Assembly (NCBI GenBank): GCA_903643055.1
Contig: CAHJWV010000472.1
Location: 1-6,715, forward strand
Origin: Burkholderiales bacterium
Lineage (GTDB): Bacteria > Pseudomonadota > Gammaproteobacteria > Burkholderiales > Burkholderiaceae
Direction of reading: 5' to 3'
Length of the DNA stretch: 6,715 nucleotides
Made by a program: the position numbers and the translations under genes. The notes under the pieces were generated by a model, which saw nothing but the letters and a program-made list of their open reading frames with translations, ran no database searches and was not told the origin of the DNA. Below are positions 1-6,198 of this stretch, in pieces (the first letter of the stretch is position 1; each line of letters begins with the position of its first letter).

Positions 1-1009
1 CCTGATCGAGGGCCACGCGCACCGGCAGGCGCTGCACCACCTTGATCCAGTTGCCGGTCGCGTTCTGCGCCGGCAGCAGCGCGAACGCCGAGCCGGTGCC
101 AGCCCCCAGGCCTTCGACCTTGCCGTGGTATTCGACCTTCTTGCCGTACATGTCGGCCACCAGCGTCACCGGCTGGCCGATGCGCAGATTGCGCAGCTGG
201 CTTTCCTTGAAGTTGGCATCGACCCAGACCTGGTTCAGCGCGATCACCGACATCAGCGGCGCACCGGCCGGCACGCGCTGACCCAGCTGCACGCTGCGCT
301 TGGCGATGTAGCCATCGACGGGCGCCAGCAGATCGGCGCGCTTGACTGCGAGGTAAGCCTCGCGAACACGGGCCGACGCGCGCATCACATTCGGGTGCTG
401 CTCGACCGAGGTGTTGTCGGTCAGTGCCTGATTCGAGGCCAGTTGCTCACGTGCGGCCTGCACGGCCGATTGCGCTGCCACCAGCGCGCTCTTGGCCGCA
501 GCCACTTGCGAATTCGCGTGGTTGAACTCCTCTTTGCCGACCGCACCGCTGGCCAGCAGCGGCGAGCGGCGCGAGACGTCGTCTTGAGCACGCGTGAGCT
601 CCGACTGCGCGCGGGCTTGATCGGCTTCGCGCAGCGCGATCTGCGCCTTCAGCGCTGAGTTGTTGGCATACAGCGTGCGCACCTCACGCACCGTTTGCGC
701 AAGCTGCGCCTCGGCCTGGTCGAGCGCGACCTGCGCGTCGGCCGGGTCGAGCTTGACCAGCAACTGGCCGGCGTTGACGAAGTCGGTGTCGTCGGCGTTG
801 ATCGACAACACCGTGCCGCCGACCTGCGGCGTCAGTTGCACGACGTTGCCTTGCACATAGGCGTTGTCGGTCGATTCGAAATGGTTCAGCACCAGTGCGT
901 AGTAAGCACCATAGGCAATGCCGACGAGGACGACAGCCACGGCCACAGCGGTCAGCGCTTTCTTGCGCTTGGGGTTGGTGGAGGTCGGATTGGCTTGAGG
1001 AGCGTTCAT
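1..1009 (-). CDS. emrA: EmrA/HlyD-type membrane fusion protein (periplasmic adaptor), 3' end outside window
   Basis: Periplasmic adaptor of a tripartite drug efflux pump; it would link an inner-membrane transporter to the outer-membrane channel encoded just upstream. The reading frame runs from ATG at 1009-1007 off the window edge without a stop, giving 336 codons; EmrA proteins are around 390 residues, so roughly the last 50 are missing. Visible: a short basic N-terminus (NPKRKK, residues 12-17), one membrane anchor (about 18-40), the EmrA hallmark ESTDNAYVQGN (45-55) opening the lipoyl-like domain, a long Ala/Gln-rich helical hairpin (about 85-205), then a beta-barrel region with LLAPVDGYIAKR and the family-typical ATGNWIKVVQRLPVRV near the window edge. 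A Shine-Dalgarno GGAGA lies 6 nt before the ATG. It follows the outer-membrane factor by 88 nt on the same strand, so it is probably co-transcribed; an emrB gene is expected beyond base 1 (inference). Family assignment is secure; substrates are unknown. Confidence 0.95.
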   Translation of the reverse strand, partial: MNAPQANPTSTNPKRKKALTAVAVAVVLVGIAYGAYYALVLNHFESTDNAYVQGNVVQLTPQVGGTVLSINADDTDFVNAGQLLVKLDPADAQVALDQAEAQLAQTVREVRTLYANNSALKAQIALREADQARAQSELTRAQDDVSRRSPLLASGAVGKEEFNHANSQVAAAKSALVAAQSAVQAAREQLASNQALTDNTSVEQHPNVMRASARVREAYLAVKRADLLAPVDGYIAKRSVQLGQRVPAGAPLMSVIALNQVWVDANFKESQLRNLRIGQPVTLVADMYGKKVEYHGKVEGLGAGTGSAFALLPAQNATGNWIKVVQRLPVRVALDQ

Positions 1010-1097
1010 GAAGGTTCTCCGGGAGATTCGGTTGATTCGCGTCGATGCGCGGTGACAAGGCGGTGGGCGCGGCAGGCGGAGGGCTTGCGCAATAACT

Positions 1098-2642
1098 TCA
1101 AGGTCGGGCGGCGCCAATCGGCACGCCAGCGGTGCGCGTCGAAGTCTGGTTAGACATCTGGGTCGACGCCTGCGCAGCAGGGTCAGCCACGTAACCACCG
1201 CCCAGCGATCGGATCAGCGCAAGCTGTGTGTCCAGCGCGCGGGCTTTCAGGTCAGTGGCCAGGCGCCGCTGCGCCAGCACGCCAGCTTCGGCGTTCAGCA
1301 CCGTGACGTAGGTGCCCAGCCCGGCCTTGTAACGCTGCACCGCGAGGTCATAGGCCGATTCGGCCGAGGCCTGCGCCTGGGTCTGTTCATGCTGCTGGCG
1401 ATCGATGGATTGCAGCGACGAGATCTGGTCGGCCACATCGCGCACTGCATCGAGCACCGCGCCGTTGTAGGTTTCGACGGCCAGATCGAGTTCGGCCGAC
1501 TTGCCACGCAGGTTGGCGCGCAGCCGGCCTGAATCAAAGATCGGCAAGCGCACTGCCGGGCCGATGCCCCACTGGCTGCTGCCCGACTTCAGCAGCTCGT
1601 CCAGCCCGATGCTCGACAGGCCGGCAAAGGCGGTCAGGCTGACATTGGGATAGAACTGCGCGCGTGCAGCACGCACGTCTTGCGTCGCGGCTTCAACGCG
1701 CCAGCGCGCCGCGTTGATGTCGGCCCGGCGGCCGAGCAGATCGACCGGGACGGCGGCCGGTATCGGCACCGCCCGAACCACCGCGAGTTGTGGACTCAGT
1801 GCATCGAGGGCGTTCGGCGCCTGCGCAGTCAGCGCGGCGAGCGAATGGCGGGCCAAGGTGATCTGCTCGTCGAGCGCCTCGATCTGCTGACGGACTTCAG
1901 GCAAAGCGCCCTCGCCTTGCCGCAGCTCGACCTTGGTATCGAGGCCAGCGTCCACACGCTGGCGGATCAACGCGAGGATTTCATCGCGCTGCGCGAGCGT
2001 GCGGGTCGCGACCGCGCGCTGCTCAATCAAGCGCGCCAATTGCACATAAGCCCGCGACACATTGCTGGCCAACAGCACCCGTGCGGCCTGAACATCGGCA
2101 TGGCTGGCACGCTCGCCACCCAGCGCGGTCTCGAGCGCGGCGCGATTGCGGCCGAAAAAGTCGAACTCCCACGAGGCATTGGCCTGCGCACTGGCCAGCG
2201 TGCGGACCGAGCCACCGAGTGGCGGCGGCACGGTGCCGTTCTCGGAGAAACGCTGGCGCAACGCGTCAAGCGCACCGGTCACCTGCAGGCCGTCGGCCGA
2301 ACGGGTGCTGTCGATGTTGGCCTGCGCGCGGGCCAGGCGCGCCTGCGCCGCCTTCAGGTTCGGGCTGCCTTCCAGCGCCTTCACGACCAGCGCGTTCAGC
2401 TCGCTGTCACCAAAGCTTTGCCACCAATCGGTGGCCAGCGGCGACACCGCCGCACCGGCCGCGCCTTCGTTCAGGCCCACCGAGGCCGGCGCAATCGGCT
2501 TTGCGCTCGATTCGATGCCAGCCGAACTGGCGCAGCCGGCCAGCGTCAGCACCACCGCCGAGGCCAGGGCCACCAGCAGCGCCGTCAGCAACGGCAAGGA
2601 CTTCGAGCGCAATGGGTTACAGGTGGTCAAGGTCGCTTGCAT
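1098..2642 (-). CDS. NodT-family outer-membrane efflux lipoprotein (TolC-like channel)
   Basis: Outer-membrane factor that forms the exit duct of a tripartite efflux pump, here presumably with the EmrA-type adaptor encoded downstream. The 514-residue product has a lipoprotein signal ending LTLAGC with the lipidated Cys at residue 37. The two tandem outer-membrane-efflux repeats of the RND/NodT family follow; recognisable signatures are DWWQSFGDSELN near the mature start, ANASWEFDFFGRNRAALE closing the first strand pair, VDLLGRRADINAARW, YPNVSLTAFAG and LPIFDSGRLRANL. Length fits the family (about 450-520). The frame also opens at an ATG at 2690-2688 (530 aa), but that start would give a 52-residue signal and has no ribosome-binding site. 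The ATG at 2642 follows AAAGAAG, with a gap of about 10 nt, and puts the basic residues and hydrophobic core in normal positions. The gene ends TGA at 1100-1098, 88 nt before emrA. A CusC/OprM-like role is possible, but the neighbouring EmrA argues for a drug pump. Confidence 0.93.
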   Translation of the reverse strand: MQATLTTCNPLRSKSLPLLTALLVALASAVVLTLAGCASSAGIESSAKPIAPASVGLNEGAAGAAVSPLATDWWQSFGDSELNALVVKALEGSPNLKAAQARLARAQANIDSTRSADGLQVTGALDALRQRFSENGTVPPPLGGSVRTLASAQANASWEFDFFGRNRAALETALGGERASHADVQAARVLLASNVSRAYVQLARLIEQRAVATRTLAQRDEILALIRQRVDAGLDTKVELRQGEGALPEVRQQIEALDEQITLARHSLAALTAQAPNALDALSPQLAVVRAVPIPAAVPVDLLGRRADINAARWRVEAATQDVRAARAQFYPNVSLTAFAGLSSIGLDELLKSGSSQWGIGPAVRLPIFDSGRLRANLRGKSAELDLAVETYNGAVLDAVRDVADQISSLQSIDRQQHEQTQAQASAESAYDLAVQRYKAGLGTYVTVLNAEAGVLAQRRLATDLKARALDTQLALIRSLGGGYVADPAAQASTQMSNQTSTRTAGVPIGAARP

Positions 2643-2730
2643 GACATTCACTTCTTTGGAAAATTGTTCCGGCTGTATTTGCTTAGGCATTTATTTATCG
2701 GCGAAAGACCTGCGTTTTCAACCGCCTCTC
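2643..2730 (-). other. marR-to-outer-membrane-gene spacer with weak promoter and half-operator candidates
   Basis: This 88-nt gap lies between the marR stop and the preferred start of the efflux lipoprotein. On the minus strand it holds a weak sigma-70-like pair: TTGAAA (2721-2716), a 16-bp spacer and GATAAA (2699-2694). Directly downstream, 2694-2676 on the minus strand matches 3261-3279 of the marR promoter region at 16 of 19 positions, including an exact 11-base run ATAAATGCCTA. The matched segment contains one arm of the putative MarR operator; the second arm is not present. The ribosome-binding site of the lipoprotein gene (AAAGAAG) is at the end of the gap. Promoter and half-site calls are inference from pattern only. 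Confidence 0.35.
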
Positions 2731-3222
2731 TTACTTCTCACCGCCACTGTTCAACAGGTTCTCGCCATTCACCAGCATGCGCCGTAAATAACCCAGCAAG
2801 GCCTGCCATTCGGTCTTGGAAAAACCGGCCAGGTGAGCGTTCATCACATCCACCAAGGCAGCCGGTATCTTGGCTGCAGCCTCTTCGCCAGCAGCGGTCA
2901 ATTCGACATTGACGACACGTCGGTCTTCGGTCGAACGCACCCGCTTGCACAAGCCCTTGGCTTCCAATCTGTCCAGCAAACGCGTGGTAGCGCCCGGATC
3001 GATCTGCATTTCACGCGCCAATTCGGCCACCGTTGCACCGGACATCTTCTTCAACCGAAATAGAGGCTCCCACTGCACGCTGGTCAGCCCGTGAGGCTCC
3101 ATGCGCTTGCCCGTCGCCTGATTTATCGAACGCTGAATTCGCAGCACCAGATAGCCAATGCTTTCGTCGGCTGAATATTGATGAGCCCGATAAAAATCAA
3201 CAGGCGGAGGGGGACGGGTCAT
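2731..3222 (-). CDS. MarR/EmrR-family transcriptional regulator
   Basis: Dimeric winged-helix repressor of the MarR family, heading the efflux operon and most likely controlling it and itself. The 163-residue product matches the usual 140-170. Visible: N-terminal dimerisation helix (about 15-40), LTSVQWEPLFRL (46-57), helix-turn-helix with ATVAELAREMQIDPGATTRLLDRLEAKGL (63-91, recognition helix about 76-90), the beta-wing STEDRRVVNVELTAAG (97-112) with the conserved Asp-Arg pair, and a C-terminal dimerisation helix. The start is taken as ATG at 3222; a TTG three codons upstream (3231-3229) is possible, and neither has a strong Shine-Dalgarno (a GGTGA about 9 nt before the ATG is the best). 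Stop TAA at 2733-2731. It lies directly downstream of a strong promoter carrying an inverted repeat, the usual arrangement of autorepressed MarR genes that respond to phenolic or lipophilic ligands. The actual ligand cannot be read from the sequence. Confidence 0.93.
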   Translation of the reverse strand: MTRPPPPVDFYRAHQYSADESIGYLVLRIQRSINQATGKRMEPHGLTSVQWEPLFRLKKMSGATVAELAREMQIDPGATTRLLDRLEAKGLCKRVRSTEDRRVVNVELTAAGEEAAAKIPAALVDVMNAHLAGFSKTEWQALLGYLRRMLVNGENLLNSGGEK

Positions 3223-3257
3223 GACGTTCAATCACCAGGGAAAGCAGTGTGATGGAA

Positions 3258-3286
3258 AATATAAATGCCTAGACAATTAATGTCAA
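3258..3286 (-). promoter_or_regulatory. Sigma-70 promoter of the marR-efflux operon
   Basis: On the minus strand a perfect -35 TTGACA (3286-3281) is followed by a 17-bp spacer and a -10 TATATT (3263-3258; five of six consensus bases). Transcription would start near 3251, leaving a leader of about 28 nt before the marR ATG at 3222. It is the best promoter match in the window and stands out as AT-rich in GC-rich surroundings. So strong a promoter on an efflux operon implies that it is normally repressed. Confidence 0.8.
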
Positions 3287-3289
3287 GGC
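3267..3289. promoter_or_regulatory. Putative MarR operator (23-bp inverted repeat over the -35 box and spacer)
   Basis: Arms GCCTAGACA (3267-3275) and TGTCAAGGC (3281-3289) are complementary at 8 of 9 positions around the 5-bp centre ATTAA. The repeat contains the whole -35 hexamer and about half of the spacer of the marR promoter, so a dimer bound here would exclude RNA polymerase. Size, AT-rich centre and location fit known MarR-family operators; that MarR from this window binds it is inference. Confidence 0.7.
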
Positions 3290-3349
3290 TTCTAATTTCG
3301 AGCTTGTTGTCTCGGTCCGGGCTGAACCTGCGAAAGCTCGCGGCTGCCC

Positions 3350-3355
3350 TACACT
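3350..3355 (+). promoter_or_regulatory. Putative -10 box placing transcription start at the ABC transporter ATG
   Basis: TACACT (four of six matches to TATAAT, with the key T1, A2 and T6 present) ends 6 nt before the ATG at 3362. A start point 6-8 nt downstream of the box would fall on or within a base or two of that ATG. The -35 region is poor: the best candidate, CTGCGA at 3328-3333 (16-bp spacer), is weak. No Shine-Dalgarno is present, which makes a leaderless transcript plausible. Confidence 0.45.
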
Positions 3356-3361
3356 GAGCCG

Positions 3362-5176
3362 ATGTCGACCCCTTCTTCTGCGGCCTCCACGGCCATCGCT
3401 GACTCCACCACGCCGGCCGCCACCCGCAACGTGCGCTCGCTCAGCGGGCTCGCGCCTTTCCTGCGGCCCTACCGCGGCCGCATCGCATTGGCCGCGTTCT
3501 TTCTCGTGATGGCAGCGATCAGCACGCTGGTGTTTCCCACGGCGCTGAAATCGCTGATCGACCAGGGCCTGGTCTCGGCCGATCCGGGCGAGCGCATGCT
3601 GGCCTTGCGCGAACACTTCTTTGCGTTGTTCGCCGTCGGCGCGGCGCTCGGTGTGTTTTCTGCTGCCCGCTTCTACATGGTGACCTGGCTCGGCGAGCGT
3701 GTGACCGCCGATCTGCGCAATGCGGTCTATGCGCACGTGGTCAGGCAGAGCCCGGAGTTCTTCGAGACCACGCAGACCGGCGAGGTGCTGTCACGGCTGA
3801 CGACCGACACGACGCTTGTGCAGACGGTGGTCGGCTCCAGCCTGAGCATGGGCCTGCGCAACTCGGTGATGGGCGTGGGCGCAATGCTGATGCTGATCAT
3901 CACCAACCCCTATGTGATGACACAGGTACTGGGCATTCTGGTGCTGGTGGTGCTGCCCTCGCTGTATTTCGGACGCCGCGTACGCAAGCTGTCACGCGCC
4001 AGCCAGGATCGCGTGGCCGACTCCAGCGCGATCGCTGCCGAGGTGCTCAACGCCGTCCCGGTGGTTCAGAGCTATACGCAGGAATTGCGTGAAGCCAAGC
4101 GTTTCAACGATTCGACCGAGAACGCTTTTCTGACCGCGATTCGCCGCACCCGCCTGCGCTCGGGCATGGTGGCCTTCATCATCACCGCGACTTTCGGCGC
4201 TTTGCTGTGGGGCCTGTACCAAGGCACGCAGGCGGTGATCGCTGGGCAGATCAGCGCCGGCCACCTGGGGCAGACGGTGGTGTATGTCGTGATCCTGGTC
4301 AGCTCGGTGGCGGTGCTGGCCGAGGTGTACGGCGATCTGCTGCGCGCGGCCGGCGCGACCGAGCGCCTGATGGAGCTTCTCGCCACGCGCTCGCCGATCG
4401 CATCGCCCGTGCAAGCGCAACCCTTGCCGGCCACCCGCGGCGGATCGTCGGTCAGCTTCGACAAGGTCAGCTTCCGTTATCCGTCGCGGCCTTTGCAGCT
4501 GTCGCTGGCCGATTTCAGCTTGCAGATTCAGCCCGGCGAGACCGTGGCGCTGGTCGGCCCAAGCGGTGCCGGCAAGAGCACGGTGCTTCAGCTGCTTCTG
4601 CGTTTTTATGACGTCGCTTCGGGCGAAGTGCGTGTCGACGGCGTGTCGGTCAGCGCCACGTCGCTCGAAGCGCTGCGCGGGCGCATCGGCATCGTTCCGC
4701 AAGACAGCGTGATCTTCTCGGCCAACGCGCTGGAGAATATCCGCTACGGCAAGCCCGAGGCCAGCGACGACGAAGTGATCGCCGCAGCACGAGCCGCCTT
4801 TGCCGATGATTTCATTCGCGCGTTGCCGCAGGGTTATGACACCTTCCTCGGCGAACGCGGCGTTCGCCTGTCAGGCGGGCAACGCCAGCGCATCAGCATC
4901 GCTCGCGCGATGCTGAAGAACCCGCCGCTGCTGCTGCTCGATGAAGCGACCAGCGCACTGGACGCTGAGAGCGAGCGCATGGTGCAAGCCGCGCTCGAGT
5001 CGGCGATGAAAGACCGCACGACGCTTGTCATCGCCCACCGATTGGCCACCGTGCAGCGCGCCGACCGCATCGTCGTGCTGGAACACGGCCGCATCGTCGA
5101 GACCGGTACCCATGCGTCGCTGGTGGCCGCAGGTGGCCTGTATTCCCGCTTGGCTGCATTGCAGTTTGACTCGTAG
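3362..5176 (+). CDS. MsbA-related ABC exporter, fused permease and ATPase
   Basis: Homodimeric type IV ABC exporter half-transporter of the MsbA-related subfamily, in the inner membrane; lipid or drug export is likely but the substrate is unknown. The 604-residue chain has a Ser/Ala/Thr-rich cytoplasmic tail (1-25), six membrane spans (about 40-62, 86-110, 162-181, 186-204, 268-290, 302-325), then a complete nucleotide-binding domain: FRYPSRP A-loop region (371-377), Walker A GPSGAGKST (399-407, Lys405), Q-loop Gln447 in IVPQD, signature LSGGQ (503-507), Walker B LLLLDE (523-528, catalytic Glu528), D-loop SALD, and switch His559 in IAHR. All catalytic residues are intact, so it should be active. 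It is somewhat longer than family members of about 580, owing to the tail. ATG at 3362 is the only sensible start; no ribosome-binding site precedes it. It is divergent from marR with 139 nt between start codons, so it is not in that operon. It is not the lipid A flippase itself with certainty, hence no gene symbol. Confidence 0.95.
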   Translation: MSTPSSAASTAIADSTTPAATRNVRSLSGLAPFLRPYRGRIALAAFFLVMAAISTLVFPTALKSLIDQGLVSADPGERMLALREHFFALFAVGAALGVFSAARFYMVTWLGERVTADLRNAVYAHVVRQSPEFFETTQTGEVLSRLTTDTTLVQTVVGSSLSMGLRNSVMGVGAMLMLIITNPYVMTQVLGILVLVVLPSLYFGRRVRKLSRASQDRVADSSAIAAEVLNAVPVVQSYTQELREAKRFNDSTENAFLTAIRRTRLRSGMVAFIITATFGALLWGLYQGTQAVIAGQISAGHLGQTVVYVVILVSSVAVLAEVYGDLLRAAGATERLMELLATRSPIASPVQAQPLPATRGGSSVSFDKVSFRYPSRPLQLSLADFSLQIQPGETVALVGPSGAGKSTVLQLLLRFYDVASGEVRVDGVSVSATSLEALRGRIGIVPQDSVIFSANALENIRYGKPEASDDEVIAAARAAFADDFIRALPQGYDTFLGERGVRLSGGQRQRISIARAMLKNPPLLLLDEATSALDAESERMVQAALESAMKDRTTLVIAHRLATVQRADRIVVLEHGRIVETGTHASLVAAGGLYSRLAALQFDS

Positions 5177-5384
5177 TCGCTGCCTCTGGCTCAGTGGGCG
5201 CGCGCGCTGGCAGGGAACGAAGCAACAAACGGACACTCAAAATTTCGCGCCGCTGTAGGCCACAACCCACATCGCGCGTTAGGCCTGTCTGACAGACATC
5301 GTAACGATGGGCCACGACACTTCGGTGCGAGGCGCTCACGGTCCGCCTTTTCCCGTTTGACCATTGATTGAAGGAGAACACCCC
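5177..5384. other. Intergenic region between the ABC exporter and the OmpA-like lipoprotein gene
   Basis: This 208-nt gap has no convincing intrinsic terminator after the ABC gene and no good promoter for the lipoprotein gene; the best pair, TTAGGC (5279-5284) and TAACGA (5302-5307), matches consensus poorly. It holds a 10-nt alternating GC run (5198-5207), the pair of palindromes at 5286-5309, and at its end the strong Shine-Dalgarno AAGGAGA (5371-5377). No small gene with a credible start and ribosome-binding site was seen here. Read-through from the ABC gene remains possible. Confidence 0.5.
5286..5309. repeat. Two overlapping perfect 13-bp palindromes, possible operator pair
   Basis: TGTCTG-A-CAGACA (5286-5298) and CATCGT-A-ACGATG (5297-5309) are each perfect six-base inverted repeats around a single central A. 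They share the bases CA, and their centres (5292 and 5303) lie 11 bp apart, about one helical turn. One-base loops rule them out as simple RNA hairpins, so protein-binding DNA sites are more likely. They lie 75 bp upstream of the lipoprotein start codon. The function is unknown. Confidence 0.5.
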
Positions 5385-6050
5385 ATGAACAAGAATTTCG
5401 CTGCCCGTTCCGCCGTGATCGCGTTAGCTGCATCGGCCGTGTTGCTGGCCGGTTGTGAAAGCATGAGCGAACGCCAGCAAGGCACTGCCAAGGGCGCCGG
5501 CATTGGTGCCGTTGCAGGTGCGGTGATCAGTGCAGCCACAGGCGGCAAGGCCGGTACCGGCGCGGTGGTCGGTGGCGCGGTCGGCGCCGTGGCCGGCAAC
5601 ATCTGGTCGAAGCGCCAGGAAGACCGGCGTGCCCAGATGGAGCAAGCCACCAAGGGCACCGGCGTAGAGGTCACGCGCACGGCTGACAACCAGTTGAAGC
5701 TCAATGTGCCCAATGACGTGTCGTTCTCGACCGGAAGCGCGGCCATCAAGCCTGAATTGCGCGCCGTGCTGGACCCATTCGCAGAAAGCCTGCGCAATGA
5801 CCCCAATGCCCGCCTGAGCATCATCGGCCACACCGACAGCACCGGCTCCGATGCGGTCAACAACCCGCTGTCGCTGGAACGCGCTCACAGCGTGCGTGAC
5901 TACCTGACCGCCCATGGCGTATCAAGCGCACGCATCGACACCGCAGGCCGCGGCGATCGTGAACCGGTGGCAGATAACACCTCTGACTCCGGCCGCGCAA
6001 AAAACCGTCGCGTGGAGTTGTTCTTACGCGAACCCGGCCAAGCCGGCTGA
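5385..6050 (+). CDS. OmpA-family lipoprotein with glycine-zipper domain (YiaD-like)
   Basis: Outer-membrane lipoprotein that anchors the envelope to peptidoglycan. The 221-residue product has a lipoprotein signal with lipobox LLAGC (lipidated Cys24), a glycine-zipper stretch of GxxxG-type repeats (about 36-73, [11 protein letters not shown] and [13 protein letters not shown]) that probably packs in or on the membrane, a charged linker ([10 protein letters not shown]), and a C-terminal OmpA-like domain (about 100-215). Peptidoglycan-contacting residues are present: Asp151 in GHTDSTG and Arg166 in [12 protein letters not shown], spaced 15 apart as in Acinetobacter OmpA (Asp271/Arg286), followed by NRRVEL (207-212). 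ATG at 5385 has Shine-Dalgarno AAGGAGA 7 nt upstream; an in-frame TTG at 5364 lies before that site and is rejected. It is a single-gene unit ending at a strong terminator, unrelated in function to thyA downstream. It resembles YiaD and other Gly-zipper OmpA lipoproteins; a precise cellular role is not established. Confidence 0.95.
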   Translation: MNKNFAARSAVIALAASAVLLAGCESMSERQQGTAKGAGIGAVAGAVISAATGGKAGTGAVVGGAVGAVAGNIWSKRQEDRRAQMEQATKGTGVEVTRTADNQLKLNVPNDVSFSTGSAAIKPELRAVLDPFAESLRNDPNARLSIIGHTDSTGSDAVNNPLSLERAHSVRDYLTAHGVSSARIDTAGRGDREPVADNTSDSGRAKNRRVELFLREPGQAG

Positions 6051-6071
6051 GCGTGCAATCCAGTGGTTGGC

Positions 6072-6095
6072 AAGGGCACTTCGGTGCCCTTTTTT
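6072..6095 (+). terminator. Rho-independent terminator after the OmpA-like lipoprotein gene
   Basis: A perfect hairpin with stem GGGCAC/GTGCCC (6074-6079 and 6084-6089), extended by two A-T pairs, closes on a stable TTCG tetraloop and runs into six T residues (6090-6095). It starts 21 nt after the lipoprotein stop codon. On the opposite strand no T-run follows the stem, so it should work only for plus-strand transcription. It separates this gene from thyA. Confidence 0.93.
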
Positions 6096-6144
6096 GCGCT
6101 CATTGCGGCAAGAAATCAGGGCGAAAAGAGTTGTCCGGGGTGCA

Positions 6145-6174
6145 TCGAAAATGGCGGATGCATGGAGCGATAAT
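6145..6174 (+). promoter_or_regulatory. Probable thyA promoter
   Basis: GATAAT (6169-6174) matches the -10 consensus at five of six positions; TCGAAA (6145-6150) is a moderate -35 (four of six) at 18-bp spacing. Transcription would start near 6181, giving a leader of about 18 nt before the GTG at 6199. Location between a terminator and thyA supports the call. An inverted repeat, TGCATC (6141-6146) and GATGCA (6157-6162), spans the -35 and part of the spacer. Confidence 0.6.
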
Positions 6175-6178
6175 TCCG

Positions 6179-6193
6179 GGCTCCTTCGGAGCC
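6179..6193 (+). promoter_or_regulatory. Hairpin holding the thyA Shine-Dalgarno sequence
   Basis: GGCTCC (6179-6184), loop TTC, GGAGCC (6188-6193) forms a perfect six-pair stem. The Shine-Dalgarno GGAG (6188-6191) is the 3' arm and lies 7 nt before the GTG start, so folding would hide the ribosome-binding site. If transcription starts near 6181, only four pairs remain, so the strength of any effect depends on the true start point. It also decides the start codon: an in-frame ATG at 6151 has no ribosome-binding site and lies upstream of the likely transcription start. Confidence 0.5.
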
Positions 6194-6198
6194 GAATC

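Noticed and set aside
125..658. Plus-strand open frame of 177 codons opposite emrA
   Set aside because: It is the complement of a clear EmrA coding sequence; the product looks like low-information Arg/Leu/Gln-rich shadow sequence.
1680..2912. Long plus-strand open frame of 410 codons opposite the efflux lipoprotein and marR
   Set aside because: It is antisense to two well-recognised genes, crosses their boundary, is rich in Arg/His/Gln as expected of a GC-rich shadow frame, and has no credible start region or family resemblance.
3229..3231. TTG as the marR start codon
   Set aside because: The GGTGA sequence is directly adjacent to this TTG, too close for a ribosome-binding site, and an ATG follows three codons later; kept only as an alternative.
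3992..4702. Minus-strand open frame of 236 codons inside the ABC exporter gene
   Set aside because: It lies wholly opposite conserved ABC transporter coding sequence and has shadow-frame composition (Arg, Ala, His, Gln); it has no recognisable motif.
5198..5207. Alternating GCGCGCGCGC run as a possible Z-DNA element
   Set aside because: Ten bases of alternating GC are too short and too common in GC-rich DNA to support a functional claim.
5180..5215. Possible terminator hairpin after the ABC exporter (CTGCC ... GGCAG)
   Set aside because: The arms are only five bases, far apart, and no T-run follows.
5286..5298. TGTCTGACAGACA as a LexA (SOS) box
   Set aside because: The proteobacterial LexA box needs CTGT and ACAG separated by eight bases; here the separation is three.
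6151..6198. In-frame ATG at 6151 as the thyA start
   Set aside because: It has no Shine-Dalgarno, lies upstream of the likely transcription start near 6181, and adds 16 residues not expected in ThyA proteins, whereas GTG at 6199 has GGAG 7 nt upstream.
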